Assembly: GCF_030463535.1 (NCBI RefSeq)
Contig: NC_132894.1
Span: forward strand, 27,734,625-27,798,624
DNA: 64,000 nucleotides
Direction: 5' to 3'
Origin: Salminus brasiliensis
Lineage: Eukaryota; Chordata; Actinopteri; Characiformes; Bryconidae
A program made the position numbers and the translations under genes. The notes under the pieces were generated by a model. That model worked only from the letters and a program-made list of their open reading frames with translations. It was not told the DNA's origin and did no database searches. Positions 31,801-46,800 of this stretch are shown piece after piece (positions within the stretch are counted from its first letter, which is position 1; each line of letters starts with the position of its first letter).

Positions 31801-34800
31801 GCACACCCGGCCTCTTGTAGAATTCATTCACAGTCTAATTCATGCTGTTGTAAAGGCCAAAAGAAACACCACATGCTACCAGATAACCTAATAATAATAA
31901 TAATAATAATAATAAAAACCCTAATTATGATGTCCAGATATTTTAACAAATGAACTAAATTAAACAAAATTAAAACTAAACTAAACAGAAAAACAATTTA
32001 AATAATAGTAATAATAGTTTTTCTCAAATTGATTACAGTTTTGTTCAAGACTGAGCTGAATATATTGCTACGCAGAATGCAAGATTTTCATTTTGGGTAA
32101 ATCAGTCAAATGATGGCAGCACTACCCTTCCTTCAGCACTCATGGTCTAAGAATTGCATCTGTTTACCATTTACCTGTGACACACTCAAAGTTCTACTGT
32201 AAAGATAAAGTGAAACGTGTGCATGTGTATGTCAGTTTTATGCATCAAAATAGGCTGGCATGCTGAATGCAATCGAAATGTGACACTACTGTTTTTCTCA
32301 GATACTATAAAGCAGTTATTATTGGTTATAATGACTAGGCCAGGGTGATGTGACAACATTACCTTTGCAGTATCAACAGTCCTGTTTTCAACAACAGTAT
32401 TTTTGCGTGATGATGCAAAAGAAGCCAGCCAGTGTTTATGAAAAGTACTAAGCAAAAACATAAGTCTTAAAGGAATTAAATGCACAAACAATCATGAGAT
32501 TAGCTGAAAGGGAAAGGAAATTGCTTGTTTTTGCACTGTGAAAAAAGGTTCTTTCAAAGATAAACTCAACATGTTTGTCAGTGGAGCAGCATAAAATGTG
32601 GATTTTAAAAGGAGACAGGGTGGCCTATAGACAATACTGATATTAATGCCTACTTTTTAAAACAAATGAAAATATCTATCAGCACTATCAGAAAAATGAA
32701 TGCCACCTAACCACAATACTAACCAAAAGTAATTGATTAAACACTTAGTAGCCTCTTCGGTTTCATTAGGTGCCACTACCTTAAAGGTGCCACAGAATGC
32801 ATTTATGTAATGATCTACATACTTGTTTTATGTAAAAATACTAATTATGTGACTTTGGTTAGAACGAACAAAATCATTTCATGGTGGGCAGCTGCTCTGA
32901 TTGGCTGGTATATCTGATTATCGCACTGTGACAGCTCACAGGAGCCACGCAGCATAGCCTAGAATAGGATTTTAGCACTGTAACGAGAACATTTTTGCAG
33001 TATGTTTTACGATAGAGTGTTGCTATCCTCTCTGTGTCCACTGAATGCGCTGTGTGATTTACCAGCTGAAGAGATTGTAATTGGTTGGCAAACGTTAGCC
33101 TTTAGCCTTTCATGCACATAGCACCTGCTCACTTTCCCGGGCTTGGCTTCCTCGATTTTACAGTTTTTGAGACAGAGGAAGTCCAGTATGCTTTCAAAGG
33201 GAGAAGACGAGAGATAGCTTTTAGCCTGGCACATCCACAATGGCCTGTACAACCGTACCTTTTGAATGCATTGTAGCCTTAGTTTTTGAAAGGCTTTTAC
33301 TAGTGGGAAGGGTGTTTTGGGGGTGTAACTAAACCCAGATATGTTTTCTTTTGAAATAGGACAACAGCTGACATTCTAGGGCACTATTGATTTTAACTGC
33401 ATCTAATCGTTTAAACCATTTTTGATGCTAGTTAACAGACTGGAACATGTCTAGTTTCACAAGCTGTTTCAATACAGCTTACAGCACAGAGTAGGACAGG
33501 GCCAAATTACTCTGTAAGCTTTGCAAAGTGTTGATGGCTTATTACAGCTGTGGGACTGCTATTCACAGGGACTTTGTCAAGATGGCAGCATAAAAGCACC
33601 ATTTTAGCCCTATGTTAAATATCATTTCTGCACCGCTAATGTAACGTTGCACCATGCATTATCCACCATTGCTATTTGGCTGTTGTATATTTTTCTGTTT
33701 ACTTTAAAGGCCATGTATGAGTGAGAGAATAGCCTAAACTAACATTACAGCCTGTTCCTACAGCATGTAAATTGTTTTAGTTAGTTTTAGTTAATCGTTT
33801 TACTTACTCTACAAAAATACATTTGCCAGTGACTACCTTAACTACATATTAGCCCAGTGATTAAATCATGAAGTTAAACCAACTGAAGTTTTAAGTGTAG
33901 TATTTAAGTAAAAATACTGATACTCCCTTTCAGGTTAAGGGTTGCTATGACTGGTTAATTGGTTGGCCATTAACACTGAGCTGTTTTTTTGTTGCAGAAT
34001 TTGTTGCAAAATGCCCTGCAGAGCAACTTGTGTGTTTAAGAGAAGATGATTAAAGAACATATTGAAATATTAGGAGAAATTCTTTGTTTTCCATGATTTT
34101 CATTAAATAATTTTAATCGCGAAGACAGAGAAGAGCTTGAGATGCTAACAGCAGGAGGTTAGTCATTATGAAAGCAGATGTTTTCTCTAACACCTCAAGC
34201 CCCAATGCTAAAAGAGAATTATTCAGCTCTTTCATCACATTCTATTTGAGTATCTAGGTCAGCAAACTGCAGGCCTGGCCAACTTCAGAAATGGAAACTG
34301 AAGACAATGATGTCAACAGAGCACACAAAGGACCTATTTGTGACCTGCAAATATACTCAGATATATTGCACGCTTGTTTGTACCTGATGGAAAAGCTCCA
34401 TGTCAATCTCAGCCTCTGCTATCCAAGACTTTTCATCTGCAAGACAGAATTCAGTAGAAACATGCTCAATACAAAGTCTCTAGTAGGAAAAAACAGATTT
34501 ACATGGGGAACGGAGATTGAATATCTGGCGGTGTACCTGAGACATTCTCTTGAAACATGACTTTGGTTCCCTTAAGAAAATTCTTTCCGATGATAAACAC
34601 TTCTTCACCTCCTTGCACCGAGCAGCTGTGTAGACTCTTCTTCAAAATCTCAGGCACGCCCGCAGGCTGGGCTGTGAAAAAAAGGGGCCTATTAGGACCC
34701 TTGTGATTAACATTTCTAAGATTCTGCTGTGAGCCAAACATTTAACTGAGCTATTTGATAACTAAAACTGCGATACCAACAGCATAGTAACTGCACAGTC

Positions 34801-37800
34801 TTAATGTGACTTTACCACAACAGCTGTGATCTCAGCTGCCAGTGTCCCATATTTCCTTTCATGTGGGGCATTCCCATTCTTTAACATTCTGTTGCATCAG
34901 CATTTTCACAGGGTTGACTATACTGTTACAGGACTCACAGTAGAGGATGGGGGGGGGTATATCTCAAAGCATCTCAATGCAGACATGGACAAGTCGATTC
35001 GATTCACAAATGAAAAAAAGTGGAAATGTAATGTTGATGGATTGCAAAAGACATAACTCTTGAGGTGTGGAAGAGCAGCACCCATGGAGTGCACATAACA
35101 GAGGCACAAGAAAGAAATCTGACTGGCACGCTCTGCATTAAAAGCCAGCATATGGACACAATTTGGCAGCGACTACAATCGAGCATTTTTCCTCCAAAGG
35201 ACCATGGAGGAAGCAATGTCAAAGCTTCCACCCAACTCGAAAAGACTATTAATAGTTGACTATCACAACTTTGATTGCCAAAAAATTGTGTTCATATTCA
35301 GTCATTGACAAGCAGGGCTTTGTGACACAGCAGCATCTCGTCAAAAAAATATTTTACTGACACAGCGATCCCCACACTCTACAAAAGACCAAAATGAATG
35401 GAATAAGTGAAGAAAATTAGTAGGATAGCGGTCACGTTTCTGTGGCAATCGATGGCCACACGTCACCGTAACTGCACATTTTATCGCTGATGGCAGCTAG
35501 CATCTCAGGTCCTCCACCCAAGAGGCACACGAGTGCAGATACGGCTGAGCTGTTAAAGAATGTAGCAAAGGAATGGCAGATCACTAAGAAAGATTTAGGC
35601 TTAGTTACTGATAACGCTCCATCATGGTTAATTCCTACATGAGTAAATTCCTACTGTGAAATGCTACGCCTACACGCTAAACCTGGCCTCTCCGCGAGCA
35701 CTCAAGTTGCCCCAAGGCTTTAAGGCTACTATGGAGGGTAAGACATATTTACTAAGTTTTTCCACTGCAGCCCCACTGCAAAACCTTCCAGTTAACTTGC
35801 CACATCGCTTCTGTTTGTTTAATTATTAAAAGATATTGGAAGTACATTTATTATGGACCATTACAAATACAATACTACTACACAGTGAGGAAAATCCTGT
35901 ATAGGAAAAAAAGATGCACTGAAGTCCTCTGAACAGTAACTGAATGCCTAGATTTGATGCCTAGAGTTTCCCACCCCTAATTCACAGTATATTGAAGATC
36001 CATAATATGAAATACTGAAGCATAAAAGCTGCAAAAAAGAACACTCTGATGACCTACAGTATTCGTTCATAATTACAGTCTTTTTAGGTACAAGCCTTAA
36101 TAATATGAATGACCATTATCCCCAGCTCTAATCCTTTCATCTTCCATCTGACAAGAGCACCAGCTGGGTTCGCTGGTAGACGACAGATGCTATGAATAAC
36201 CCAAATCCACTCACTGCACAGTATGGGAGAGGAGGGTGTCTGCAGAGTGAGCACAGAGCCATCAGGTCTGGAGATGTTCACCCGGAACACTAGTCTGGCA
36301 CGGGTGCTTTTCTTCTTGGATCCGGCCACCCCTATACGAGCCTCCACGTCAGCATTCCTAAGCTTCAGGATCCCCACACAGTCCACTCTGCCGAGATAGT
36401 TAAGGTTTTTTAGACATTTACAAGGTTCTTTACACCCAAACATCTCTATTACAAAAATGGATCTCTGTGGAACCAAAAGTGGTTCTTCTAAAAACCATGG
36501 GACAAAGATAAAACTCATGGCCTTTTTCGGTATACATACGCCAGGGTCATGTTATTGCTGGGATCCAGAGACACTTCAATGACAGTAGTGCCCTCAATGT
36601 CCACTTCTCTGCAGGCTGTTGTGTTTCGACCCGTCACTCTACAGGCCTGATAGAATCCATGAGGCTTCACACGGCCAGCATCATTGCCCACGAACACCTG
36701 CAGGACCACTGGCTCCTTCACTCCCTCAAGCTGTGAAGATTAGTTGAAAGAGCAGCAGTTGGTGAATATCAACGAACCAACGGCCAACTGGTGGAACCTA
36801 ATAATTACATTTGCCTTCATCACCATGCAAAGGACCTAAAAGGCCTTGAGGGAACAGATAGTAAACAGGTAATGTAGTTAGTACATCAATATAAAAAGAC
36901 AGGCTAATCCACAGCATCCAAGCGTAGGGTCCTAATTAGGAGAAATCTGAGCACCTTGCAGGAGGCAAAGGGTTGACCTTGGTGAATACTGATTGGGAAC
37001 AGAGCCCAGAAGAGTGTGTTCTGGACAAAGGTGTGCAAATGTTTAATTTGACGCACCTTGACAGTTGGAAAACCTTGCTGTGTGCGGTCCTTTACGGAGC
37101 CCCGGCTGCCCTCAGTCAGGTAACGGGCTCTGTGCTGGGTCTCAGGCTGGACCAGAATCTTCAGCTCCTTTCCCTCGCTTTTCTGTGGGTACTGCCCAGA
37201 CAATATCCCGCCTTTCTGACCAGACGACTGGTTTCCATCAGAACTAAAAAACAAAATGTTACGTTGTTCCAGTGAGCATTACAATTCAGGTTAATAGCTA
37301 CCTGGTTGTGCACTCTTAGGCTAACTGGCAACTGGATGCGACCTGGAAATAACATTGCAGGCTGCGACACTAATGGGAATTCACATCATGCTGTCACTAG
37401 CCTGCCTGACGTCATTTAAGAGGACTACCAACCCAAAATATCAGGTTCAGCACATTAAAAGAAAAGTGCCTGTTAGGGGTCGATAGCAAGCACAGAGGCT
37501 AGGCTAAGTGAGGAAGTGTCAATATTTGGAAGGTATGTATGCAATAGTGGGAAAAAACCTCACTATTTCATCATCAATTGAATTACAGTTTTTTCGACCA
37601 CTTGGGGGCGCACTAGCCAGGTTTCGCACAGCAAAAGTGCAATTTTTCGGTATAAAATGGTTGTTGTTGAACAAATTCTATGTTTTAACCAAATGCTAGA
37701 CGGAATGTACAACAGGAAGACATAAACATACATATTTATATTTAGCTCCACTCTCTCTCAGATTATAACTGTCTCATAAATGTACATATTAAAGATTTTC

Positions 37801-40800
37801 TACAAATCCCTTCCGTCTGTGTATATTCTGTATTTTGTGTATATTTTGTATTTATTTAATATACTTTTTTTTTATGTGTTTAGTACGTATACAGTTTGTC
37901 CTCCTGTAGAGCATAAACCTGAGCCTCACCACAAGCATTTCAATGCACAAATGTCCTGACATGTTGTGCAGATGACAAATAAACTTCAAACTTGATATAC
38001 TTGAAACTTGAATGTACAGAAAAATGTTTGTAGCTGAAATATGTAGAGGTGATGAATACTTTGGAATGTAACAACACAGTAGGATGCCAATAGTGTACCA
38101 TAATGTATCATTCAACTATGATTATACTGCATAAAGAAGAATACAAATAAACAAGTGAGCCCACAATAGGGGGATCCCATCTTTTCTCTGTAAAAATCGC
38201 TCCTCTTTACCTCTAAGTCAAAAGCACACTACTCTCAAGAGTATATAAGCTCAGAGCTAAAATATTAGGTCTAACAAACTAAAAAAACTAAACATTACAA
38301 ACAAACTAAACATTACAATTTAAACACACTGCACTTTTTGTAGGCACTGTACTGACAAATACCACAACACTGCTGTCAGATTTTGAGCAAATTATGAACT
38401 TTAAGAACTGTTAACTGTTCCAAACCAAAGCACAGTATGTACAGAGTAAGAATGACTGGGATAAAGAAAGTCTTGTCTCAAGACCATAAATGAGCGTGCT
38501 CTGTTTCGCATCAGCCTCAAGCTCATTTGGAATCTGTCTTGTCTTGGTCTGGTCCAATGCATCTAAGGTAACATTAGTTAGAAACAACTTAATATATAAA
38601 AACAATTAAAACAGTCAATTCAATAAATCTACATCCCTACATAAAATCTAGACTCTGGTTAACAGGGACAAACAAGTTACTGGTCTTCTCAATAAGTATA
38701 GGTTTTAATAGTCTGATGTGAAGAGTACACATTTTCTCCTACTCACTTTACTTTTACATGTCTGCAGAATGTGGAGTCATAAATGTATACATACATTCTG
38801 GAAGATTTACATTGAGTTGACTTCATGTGGTTCAACTTCTTATCAAGTTTTGGAAAATAAGGGACACAGATTCCTCACTATCATGCTCCCAAAAGTTACA
38901 TTGCCTTATTTTGACTGAGACTACATTTACATTTACATTTATGGCATTTAGCTGACGCTCTTATCCAGAGCGACTTCCAGGTTACTCGTATTACAGAGGT
39001 GGGTCAGTGTAGTGTTAGGAGTCTTGCCCAAGGACTCTTATTGGTGTAGCGCAGCATATCCACCCAGACCGGGAATCGAACCCTAGTCTCCCACATGGTG
39101 TGGTAGCAGACTATATATGACTAATATGATAATTAATAGTCATTTTAGGCCAAACATTATTTAATGTTATATTTAACAAAATATATGAAATATAATATAT
39201 GTATATTAATATATCATGTGTATATGCCCCGACTACAACACTAGTAATAGATTTCTCTCGCTGTGACATTAGCATGTAGCATTAAAGTGGCCTCAAAATT
39301 TCTCTGAGATTAAGTTCTTTTATCAATAGAAGCGCCACCACCAGCGCCTGCTTCTAGCACCAGGCTTTCTGTGGCAGACAACCTGTCACAACTTGGAGTC
39401 TGTTCACATGCTAACAATGTCATGAGACATTCGCCAGCCGACTGTCTGAATACGCTGGAGATCCTCGCAGCACTGTGACTCAACTCAGCCCTTCACGAAG
39501 AGGTCGAATGAGTTTCAAAGTGAATGACCACTGTTTATATTGCGACACCGCCCCCCCACCCCTGCTTAGATCCTATCACCCATCCACGCGAGGAGAAAAG
39601 AGAAGTGATTTGGCTACAATTCAAAGTTTTTCAGAGAATGCGGATCAATCTATTCTAAATATTTTACTACTACTGGTGGCAGTGACAGCCGTGTGATTAT
39701 TTTTGAGCCATACAGGCAAAGCAGAACACTGAACCTTTATGGGGATGCCAGACATTGTGGACAATAAATAAATAAATAAATAAATAAATAAATCGCCACC
39801 TACCTACACCTTATTTACCCAACACAACATCCAACACTCTCTGACGCAATGTGTATGCTCTTATTGTTTAGCCTACTACCATAGTGGAGGTGTTTGTATA
39901 TGCACCCTGGATACCTGCAACTTGACAGTCCTAAAATAACTGCCCAATATTTGCTTTCATTTAAAGGGGCGTGTAATGTCAAATTGCATTGTTCTTCGTA
40001 TAAGCTGAACCTTAGTACATCAGGCCTAGTCTGGTTATTTTAAGAGGTCTACATGGTTTCCTCCCCCTCCAAAACCTCTGTAACCACAAAGCACACAAGA
40101 ATCTCTCACCTTGCTTTGGAACAGGCCTTGCTGTCGGGGCCAAGCTGTGAGAGGACAAAGTGTGGGCCTTTGGCACTGTCTGCATCGAAGACATCCATGC
40201 TGGCTTCCTCAGCAGGAACTGTCTTAGACCCGGGTCGCTGACGCGGGGTGCGCTTCCGGGCCTTGCGGGGAACCTCGGTGTTGTCATTGTAGGAGCTGGA
40301 GCTCATGAGACTAAAGTTCGAGACAGAGTTTTCCGTCCAGATACTGTTGCTCTGCTCCGAGTCCAGGAGCAGGTCATCCTGGCATCCTGACATTTGGCTG
40401 TCATCAAAAAGGTCTTCCGGTGGGGGCGAGATGTTCAGGACGGGTCGCTTGGAAGGCGTCATCTGGTGGTGGTGCTGCTGAGAGGCTCCGCCGCCCTTCT
40501 CTCCACACCCTCTGCCACTTCCACCGCCGCCACTGCTGCTGGACAGTTTGCTGTCTGGGGCCAGCATCTCCACTTTCCTGCGGCTACTTGCTTCTCCAGG
40601 AGTGCTGCTATCATGCCCCTGGCCCCGGTCCGTGGCTGAGGTAGCGGAGTGCATGGTGAAGCTGGAAGAGGTGGGAAAAGCACTGCTGGGACTTCCCATG
40701 GTCATACCAGAGGAGACGGAGGCATCTGCAGTGTGTACAATTAGATAGTAAATAAAGGTTTCTCCACGTACACTGGCTAGCAGTCCCAGCTAAGCAGCGA

Positions 40801-43800
40801 AATTTTAGTACAACTGCTTTTTTTGTTTGGATTTCCAATTATAATTATTTTTTTTGTTTTGCCTTTTTTATGCATCATGAGTGAATGGTGTGTGTGTGTG
40901 TGTGTGTGTGTGCATGTGTATTAAGAGTGCAGATGGTGTATTCCAGAAGTTCTAGGAATTGTGGGCATCAAAATTTATTATCAAAAACTTTTATTACAGT
41001 TATTATGTAATGAAGACATAATATGGGCAAATGTATGAAGCACTTTTTTTTTTATATAAAATGTAAATAACACAATGTGTTTTATAAAACACTGTAAAAT
41101 ATTGTTAAAAGCACATTTAGCCATCCATTACAAATAAAAGCAATCTGGCACATGCATAATAACAAGGAGAGATCTCTTCACACCTTGTGCCAATAAACAG
41201 CTTTTATAATGTACTCTGGTGCTGCTTTGGGGGCAGCTCAGAGTCTGTATACGATCTTCCCTAAGGATTACTACATGTAGAATTGCTGTAGGTAACTCAA
41301 CCTTAATCTACTAAGGTTCATCAATGCAAAGCGCCAACAAGGTGCACTTTAACCAGATCAGAAATATCATGTGTCTAAATGATGCATTCCAAATGATGGG
41401 ATTCTTTTGTCAGATTCAGTTTTGTTGGGACTGAACATAGCCACAGAAACAAAATAAACCAGCTTCTGACCTATGAAGCAGAGAACTGCAGACCATTTTA
41501 TATGCAGACACTCCCTGCTTCAGAGGGAAATTCCTGGAATAAAAATGAGACAACGAATGAGTAATAAAAGCTGACCATTGAAAATTCTTAAAATTCTATT
41601 CTTTAAAAAAGAATGGCAATTTTCTTTTAGATTTTAATTCATTCATTAATTCATTAATTACTTAATAAAAAGGGGAACTCATCAGTAGTGAGCCTTCAAA
41701 ATCCAAAATGATCCATGTCTCAGGCCTACTTTGGGCCCTATTTGAGGAATGAGGTAAATACAGTGTCAAGGAACACATTACAAGACATTGTGAAAGCATT
41801 CCTATACACAGAGGACTGACAACAGAATGATGTACACAGTGTTATGCTGACAGAGTAAGCAAGAGCGGTGGTGCTAGGCAGCCATGGAAGAAGTGGGAAC
41901 TGTATAATTAAACAAATACTACTATAGCCTAGTTAATCTTTCTCTGCCTGAAAAGATCAATGAATAGTTGGGGAATTCCATCAAGTCATGCACATCGAGA
42001 GGTGGGGAACAAAGATAGAAGGGTGAAAACAAGCAGGTTTCTTCTGTAGAAAACGGACGGAAGGACGACAGGCCAAAGCTGCCGGTGTTTTCATACTTAC
42101 AACACATCTCAAAGCAATGCATTGTCTGTAAATGAATTCCAATCAGTCCAATCTAGCCACATTCTATTCATCCCCCGGGCTGGCTTTACCATTCCAAATG
42201 CTCAAATATGTGGGAATAATGCCCTGAGGCAACACAAAGTAGGAGGATTATGCTAATACAGCATTGCAACATCTACAATTATAAAGAAACTGGATCTGGA
42301 TGTTTAGCTTTTTTGTGTTTTAGAAAAGGAAAATAATTACAGTGTAATCATTGTGTTGGCTTTGAAGGTGAAGCAATGACACTGACACAAATGTTTTCCG
42401 ACAATGCAGAAGAATGCATCAGTTATCATTAGTACAGTATCAAAAGCACAAGAAACCAGCGTAATAGATGCACACACGTCGTCCGGCTGGATAACAAAAG
42501 ATTGCAGCTTTGAGAAGCCCCACACTCACCCTAGCTGGCTGCTTGACAGTTTTGTGAAATGTCATTTAGTAAGTTGAAAATATATGGCTTTTGACCATCT
42601 GCAGTAAATTACACTCTCCACCTGTAGTGGGAGCCAAAAATACCTATTCTTCATAATGCTGCTTTAAAGTCTTTAGTACACACCCAACCCCCCGAAAAGG
42701 TACTAAAGTGATCAAATACGAGACGACAGCGAATCTACACTGCAAAACAACCTTTTACATCTGTTTATTTAGATCCATTTATACACATGGTGTCTTTCAC
42801 CCACTATTCTTTTAATAATGTATTTCTAATCCCCCCCATTTTCTACCCAACTGGGAAGACCCATTACCCAATCTACATAAAATGAAAGCTCTACAATGTT
42901 TTTTGGAGCAATGTCATAGAAGAACCATTGTTGTTACATCAAGAATCATTTTCTGTAAAAGAGACGTGTGTGAGAAGAACTTGATGTGTTGGTTCTCGCG
43001 TCTCACGTCCCAGAATGCTTCTTCATGTAACAAAAAATGTATCTTCTTTAGCATTGCTATTAAAAACTTTTTTTTTATTAAAAGGCATATTTTGAAAGTT
43101 ACATATTAATAATTAATATTAACAATACTAAACTTGGGTGTTAAGTAAAGCGTTCAGCAAAGTAACAATAAAAAATACAAAGCACAAATTTGATAATCAC
43201 TCCTCAAAAACGGACAAAATACACTGGGCATTGGTTTATGTTACCATAACAGCCCATACAATCTTGAGAAAGAGGAGTTGTGTTTTTCAGCTTATTACTT
43301 TTGTGATTTCTCACATGTTTACTGAGGTTCTGAAATCTGTAATCGAGTTCAGATATAGATCAGCTCAGATATAGACACAGGCTTTAGCTTGCCAGGTTTA
43401 GCTTTAGCTTTAGCGCTCCAGGTTGCTTAGACTCAAAGAGAGAGTGGAGCCATGTTAGCCCTGTGATTAGTCAGGGGTTTGCTGACGTAAATCCGATCTC
43501 ACTTGAAGGACTGCCAATCCAACATTGTGAGGAAAGCAATACTGGTGACTTTGGGAAGATATACATAAGACATACTTTAAGAATGTTTAACCCATTAGAA
43601 TTGGTATCTGTGTTGGTTAATGGGAACATCACAACCTATAATCAACCTGTAGCTATAAATGCATAAGAGTACACCCTAAAAGTTAGATAAAGTGGCAGAA
43701 ACAACCAGGGACTAATATGACTTCTTCAATTATCTATAATGAATCTATGAAAAATATATAAAAAAAAAAAAATTAAAAAACCTGAACTGTTTGTGAAAAC

Positions 43801-46800
43801 CAAAGTAACCAAACCACTCTTTCTTCGTAAAATAAGGCAAGAGTGCAAGCTGTACGAACCTGTGCAAGAAACTGTCTGTATATTTATAATATCAGATGAT
43901 CCAATGTGACAAATGTTGTGAAATGCTGATCCTATAATAAGCCACAGTTTCTATGACTACAACATATGGACAAAGGTATTTGGACAACTGCTAATTCATT
44001 GTTTCTTCTGAAAGCAAGGGTGTTAAAACTCTACTGTCCAGGGAAGGCTTTCTACTAGATTTTGGAGCATTGCTGTGAGTATTTGATTGCATTCAATGAA
44101 AGAGTGTTAGTCACCGAATGCAATCAAATAGTTTAGAATGTTTGTTGATTACCACCACACCTCATCCCCAATCCCCAACTCATCCCAAAAGTATTGGATG
44201 GAGAACACAGTTCTACTGCTCCACATCTGGGGGGCTTTATACCACTCTAGCCCACGTCTTGTATTAGGCATGTCCACAATCATTTGGGACAATCTGTGTC
44301 TGCAAAAGACGGGCGAGCGGGTAATGTCAAAGCCAAGTATTCACTAAGGTGCTGTGGCCATACAAGTTGTTTTTGTAAGTGTGCAAGTTAGCTTGCTTGC
44401 TTTTAATAACCCAGAGGCTAAATGGCCATATTGCCTTTATTTTGTTAACATTATTAGATTCTATTATACATACTATTGCTTTTGTAATTTTATTATTTAT
44501 GTACGCTATATTTAATTTAGCATAAATAGAAACTAACATTATTAAAATTACAGTAAAGAAATTCACAACAGATAAAGATAAACCAACAAGCATATGGGAA
44601 AGGTAAATGCAAGCACTAAGCCAGCTTTGGGTAGTCAGAACTGGTCCTACAGACATCTTACATTTGAATAGATTTGACTGCTGCTTTGACCTTTCCCTAC
44701 TTTGATTTCCCTGCCTTTCCTTTCCTGCAAGACAATTACATTCCCATTTTCTGTGGCAGCACATTTTGGGAAAGCATTTGAAATCTGAAGGTTAATATTT
44801 GAGTTTGTACTGAACTAATCCTTCTGGGGTTGCTAACTCACAATGCAGTAGGCTGACCTGTTCTTTGACAGAAAGAGTGAATAAACATTAAAATAAAAAA
44901 CACATTCTCCTTACCTCTGTTGTGCTGCTCAAATGTATGAATTTATAACCTGAAGTTGCTTCTGGAGTTCTGTCCTGTAGGTACAAGGCTAATACACACA
45001 TTGCTTGGTAAAATGAAATCACTGACAAAATGCCATTCTGAGGTTTCCAAAATGTCAAAGTCAAGTTAAAAAAGAAGGATGTATGGTACACAACTTAATG
45101 CCTAGCTTGTCATATACATTACATAGACAAACGTATTGGGACACCTACACAGCTGTGGTGACTTTTATGAACTATGCACCTCAGCACTTGGTGACCCCGC
45201 TCTGTAACTTTAAGTGGTCTGTCACTTTTGCTGTGGTTCCTAAATGCTTCCACTTCTCAACAATACCACTCACAGTTGGATGGGGGAATATCTAGGGGGA
45301 AGAAAATTCTCAAACTAACTTGTTGCAACGGTGGCATCCTATTACAGTACCATGCTGGAATTCAGTGAGCTCTTTAAAACCACCCATTCTTTCAGTAATG
45401 TGTATAGAGGCTGACGGCAGGGCTAGGTGCTTGATTCTATACACCTGTGTCAATGGGACTGAATAAAAAAAAAAAATAAAAAAAAAATCTGAAATCAATG
45501 ATTAAGAGGTGTGTCCCAACTCTTTTTTTTTTGTCTATGTAGTGTATGATACTGCATTTAGTGGCTGGAAAGAACAGTGTGTATAAACATATTTGCAAAG
45601 TAACTGCAGCTTTAAGACTCCACAGTTCACGCTGTTATCCAGAAGAACTGCCAATATTAACCGTTTATTTGGTCCTTTTGTGCTTTCTTAGCTGGGTTTA
45701 AGTTGGTTTGGACTACATTGGAAGATGCTGCAATCAAGAAACTGTGCCCTGTTCACTGTATAGTGCACTAATTTGGGGTTTGTCCGAATTTGTCCAAAAA
45801 CGTAATGGCAATTTTTTAGTGCACAATTCCACAATGCATTGCAATATACAGTGAACAAACAACGTACATGAAACACACTTGTTTGATGTACACTTGTTTG
45901 GTTTGAAGGTTTGCATGCATCTTCTCTAAGAATATCCGACATTCAGTTTATGCGGCATATGAGGTGCTATAAGAGTGCTCTATACAGTGATCCGGATTTT
46001 CCCATCAGGGCATAGTGAATAGGGCACAGTTTCGGACTCAACGTTTTTGTGAGTGGCACCTTACTACAGCTCTAACAAACAAAGGTGTCTTTAGTTGTGC
46101 TTGGGCAGTGCTCAAGTAAGCTAGTATTCTGTGGCAAAGTGATTGTGATGTATATTATATAAAACGTCTCTGTAGTACTTACTTTATATAAAAACAGTTC
46201 CACAACTTCAAACAACTGAAACTGGGCTTTGAAGAGCAGTTTGTTAACACACAAATTTAACCAACAAATGATTTGTTGTCTACTATAGCTACCTAGCCAC
46301 ATGGCTATACTTTATCAAATGCTAATGCTGTTTGCAAGACTGACCTCGTGCCACTTAATGGCAGGTTTACACTATATGCTGCAATCCGTTTACCTTGGAA
46401 GTCGGAGCTGGGAATGACATCACACCCAAGTTGACTGAAAATTCAACACTATTTCAAAACATTTCCAAAAAACAGTTAGCTAAAGACTTTAGAGTTAACA
46501 CAACTGGTTTGACAATCCTTAGCTGGCGAACCAAACCAATATGTCCCACTTTTTAATGTCCAAGGTTAACGTTGTTAGCATTGACCCAGGTTACCATTGT
46601 TTCCGAGACCAGTTGATGACGCATTATACAGTATTTTGCACATCTACACACCATGGAAACATGTCCACAGGCGCGAGTTGGACAGTACTGTGTGTATGAC
46701 TGGTTTAATGAGACATAAATACATAGAAGTGCTAATGAACTGTGTAGTAATACTGATTTTACTACTGTAGACGTGCGGTGGGGCCACCGAACTTGATGAT

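Larger units (their letters stand above)
29062..34383. other. nfat5 introns around the IPT exon, mostly unannotated
   Basis: The 29062-29722 intron has no recognised element. The 30027-34383 intron contains an (AAT)n tract (31888-31915), a probable decayed DNA element at about 32770-33400 (CTTAAAGGTGCCACAGAATGC is a typical teleost repeat motif) and the repeat at 33640-34040. No gene seen. Confidence 0.5.
37244..40109. other. nfat5 intron (2.9 kb)
   Basis: Holds a SINE (38930-39112) and an (AAAT)n tract (39762-39793). 39480-39600 has a GC-richer block with a C-run that may be part of another repeat. No exon recognised. Confidence 0.55.

Noticed and set aside
36084-36518. 144-aa continuous minus frame
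   Set aside because: It is nfat5 exon 36215-36387 plus readthrough of flanking introns, not a separate gene.
44327-44764. 145-aa minus-strand open frame with hydrophobic stretches in nfat5 intron 2
   Set aside because: AT-rich intronic DNA gives such frames by chance; overlaps the edge of a Tc1-like copy and has no recognisable family.
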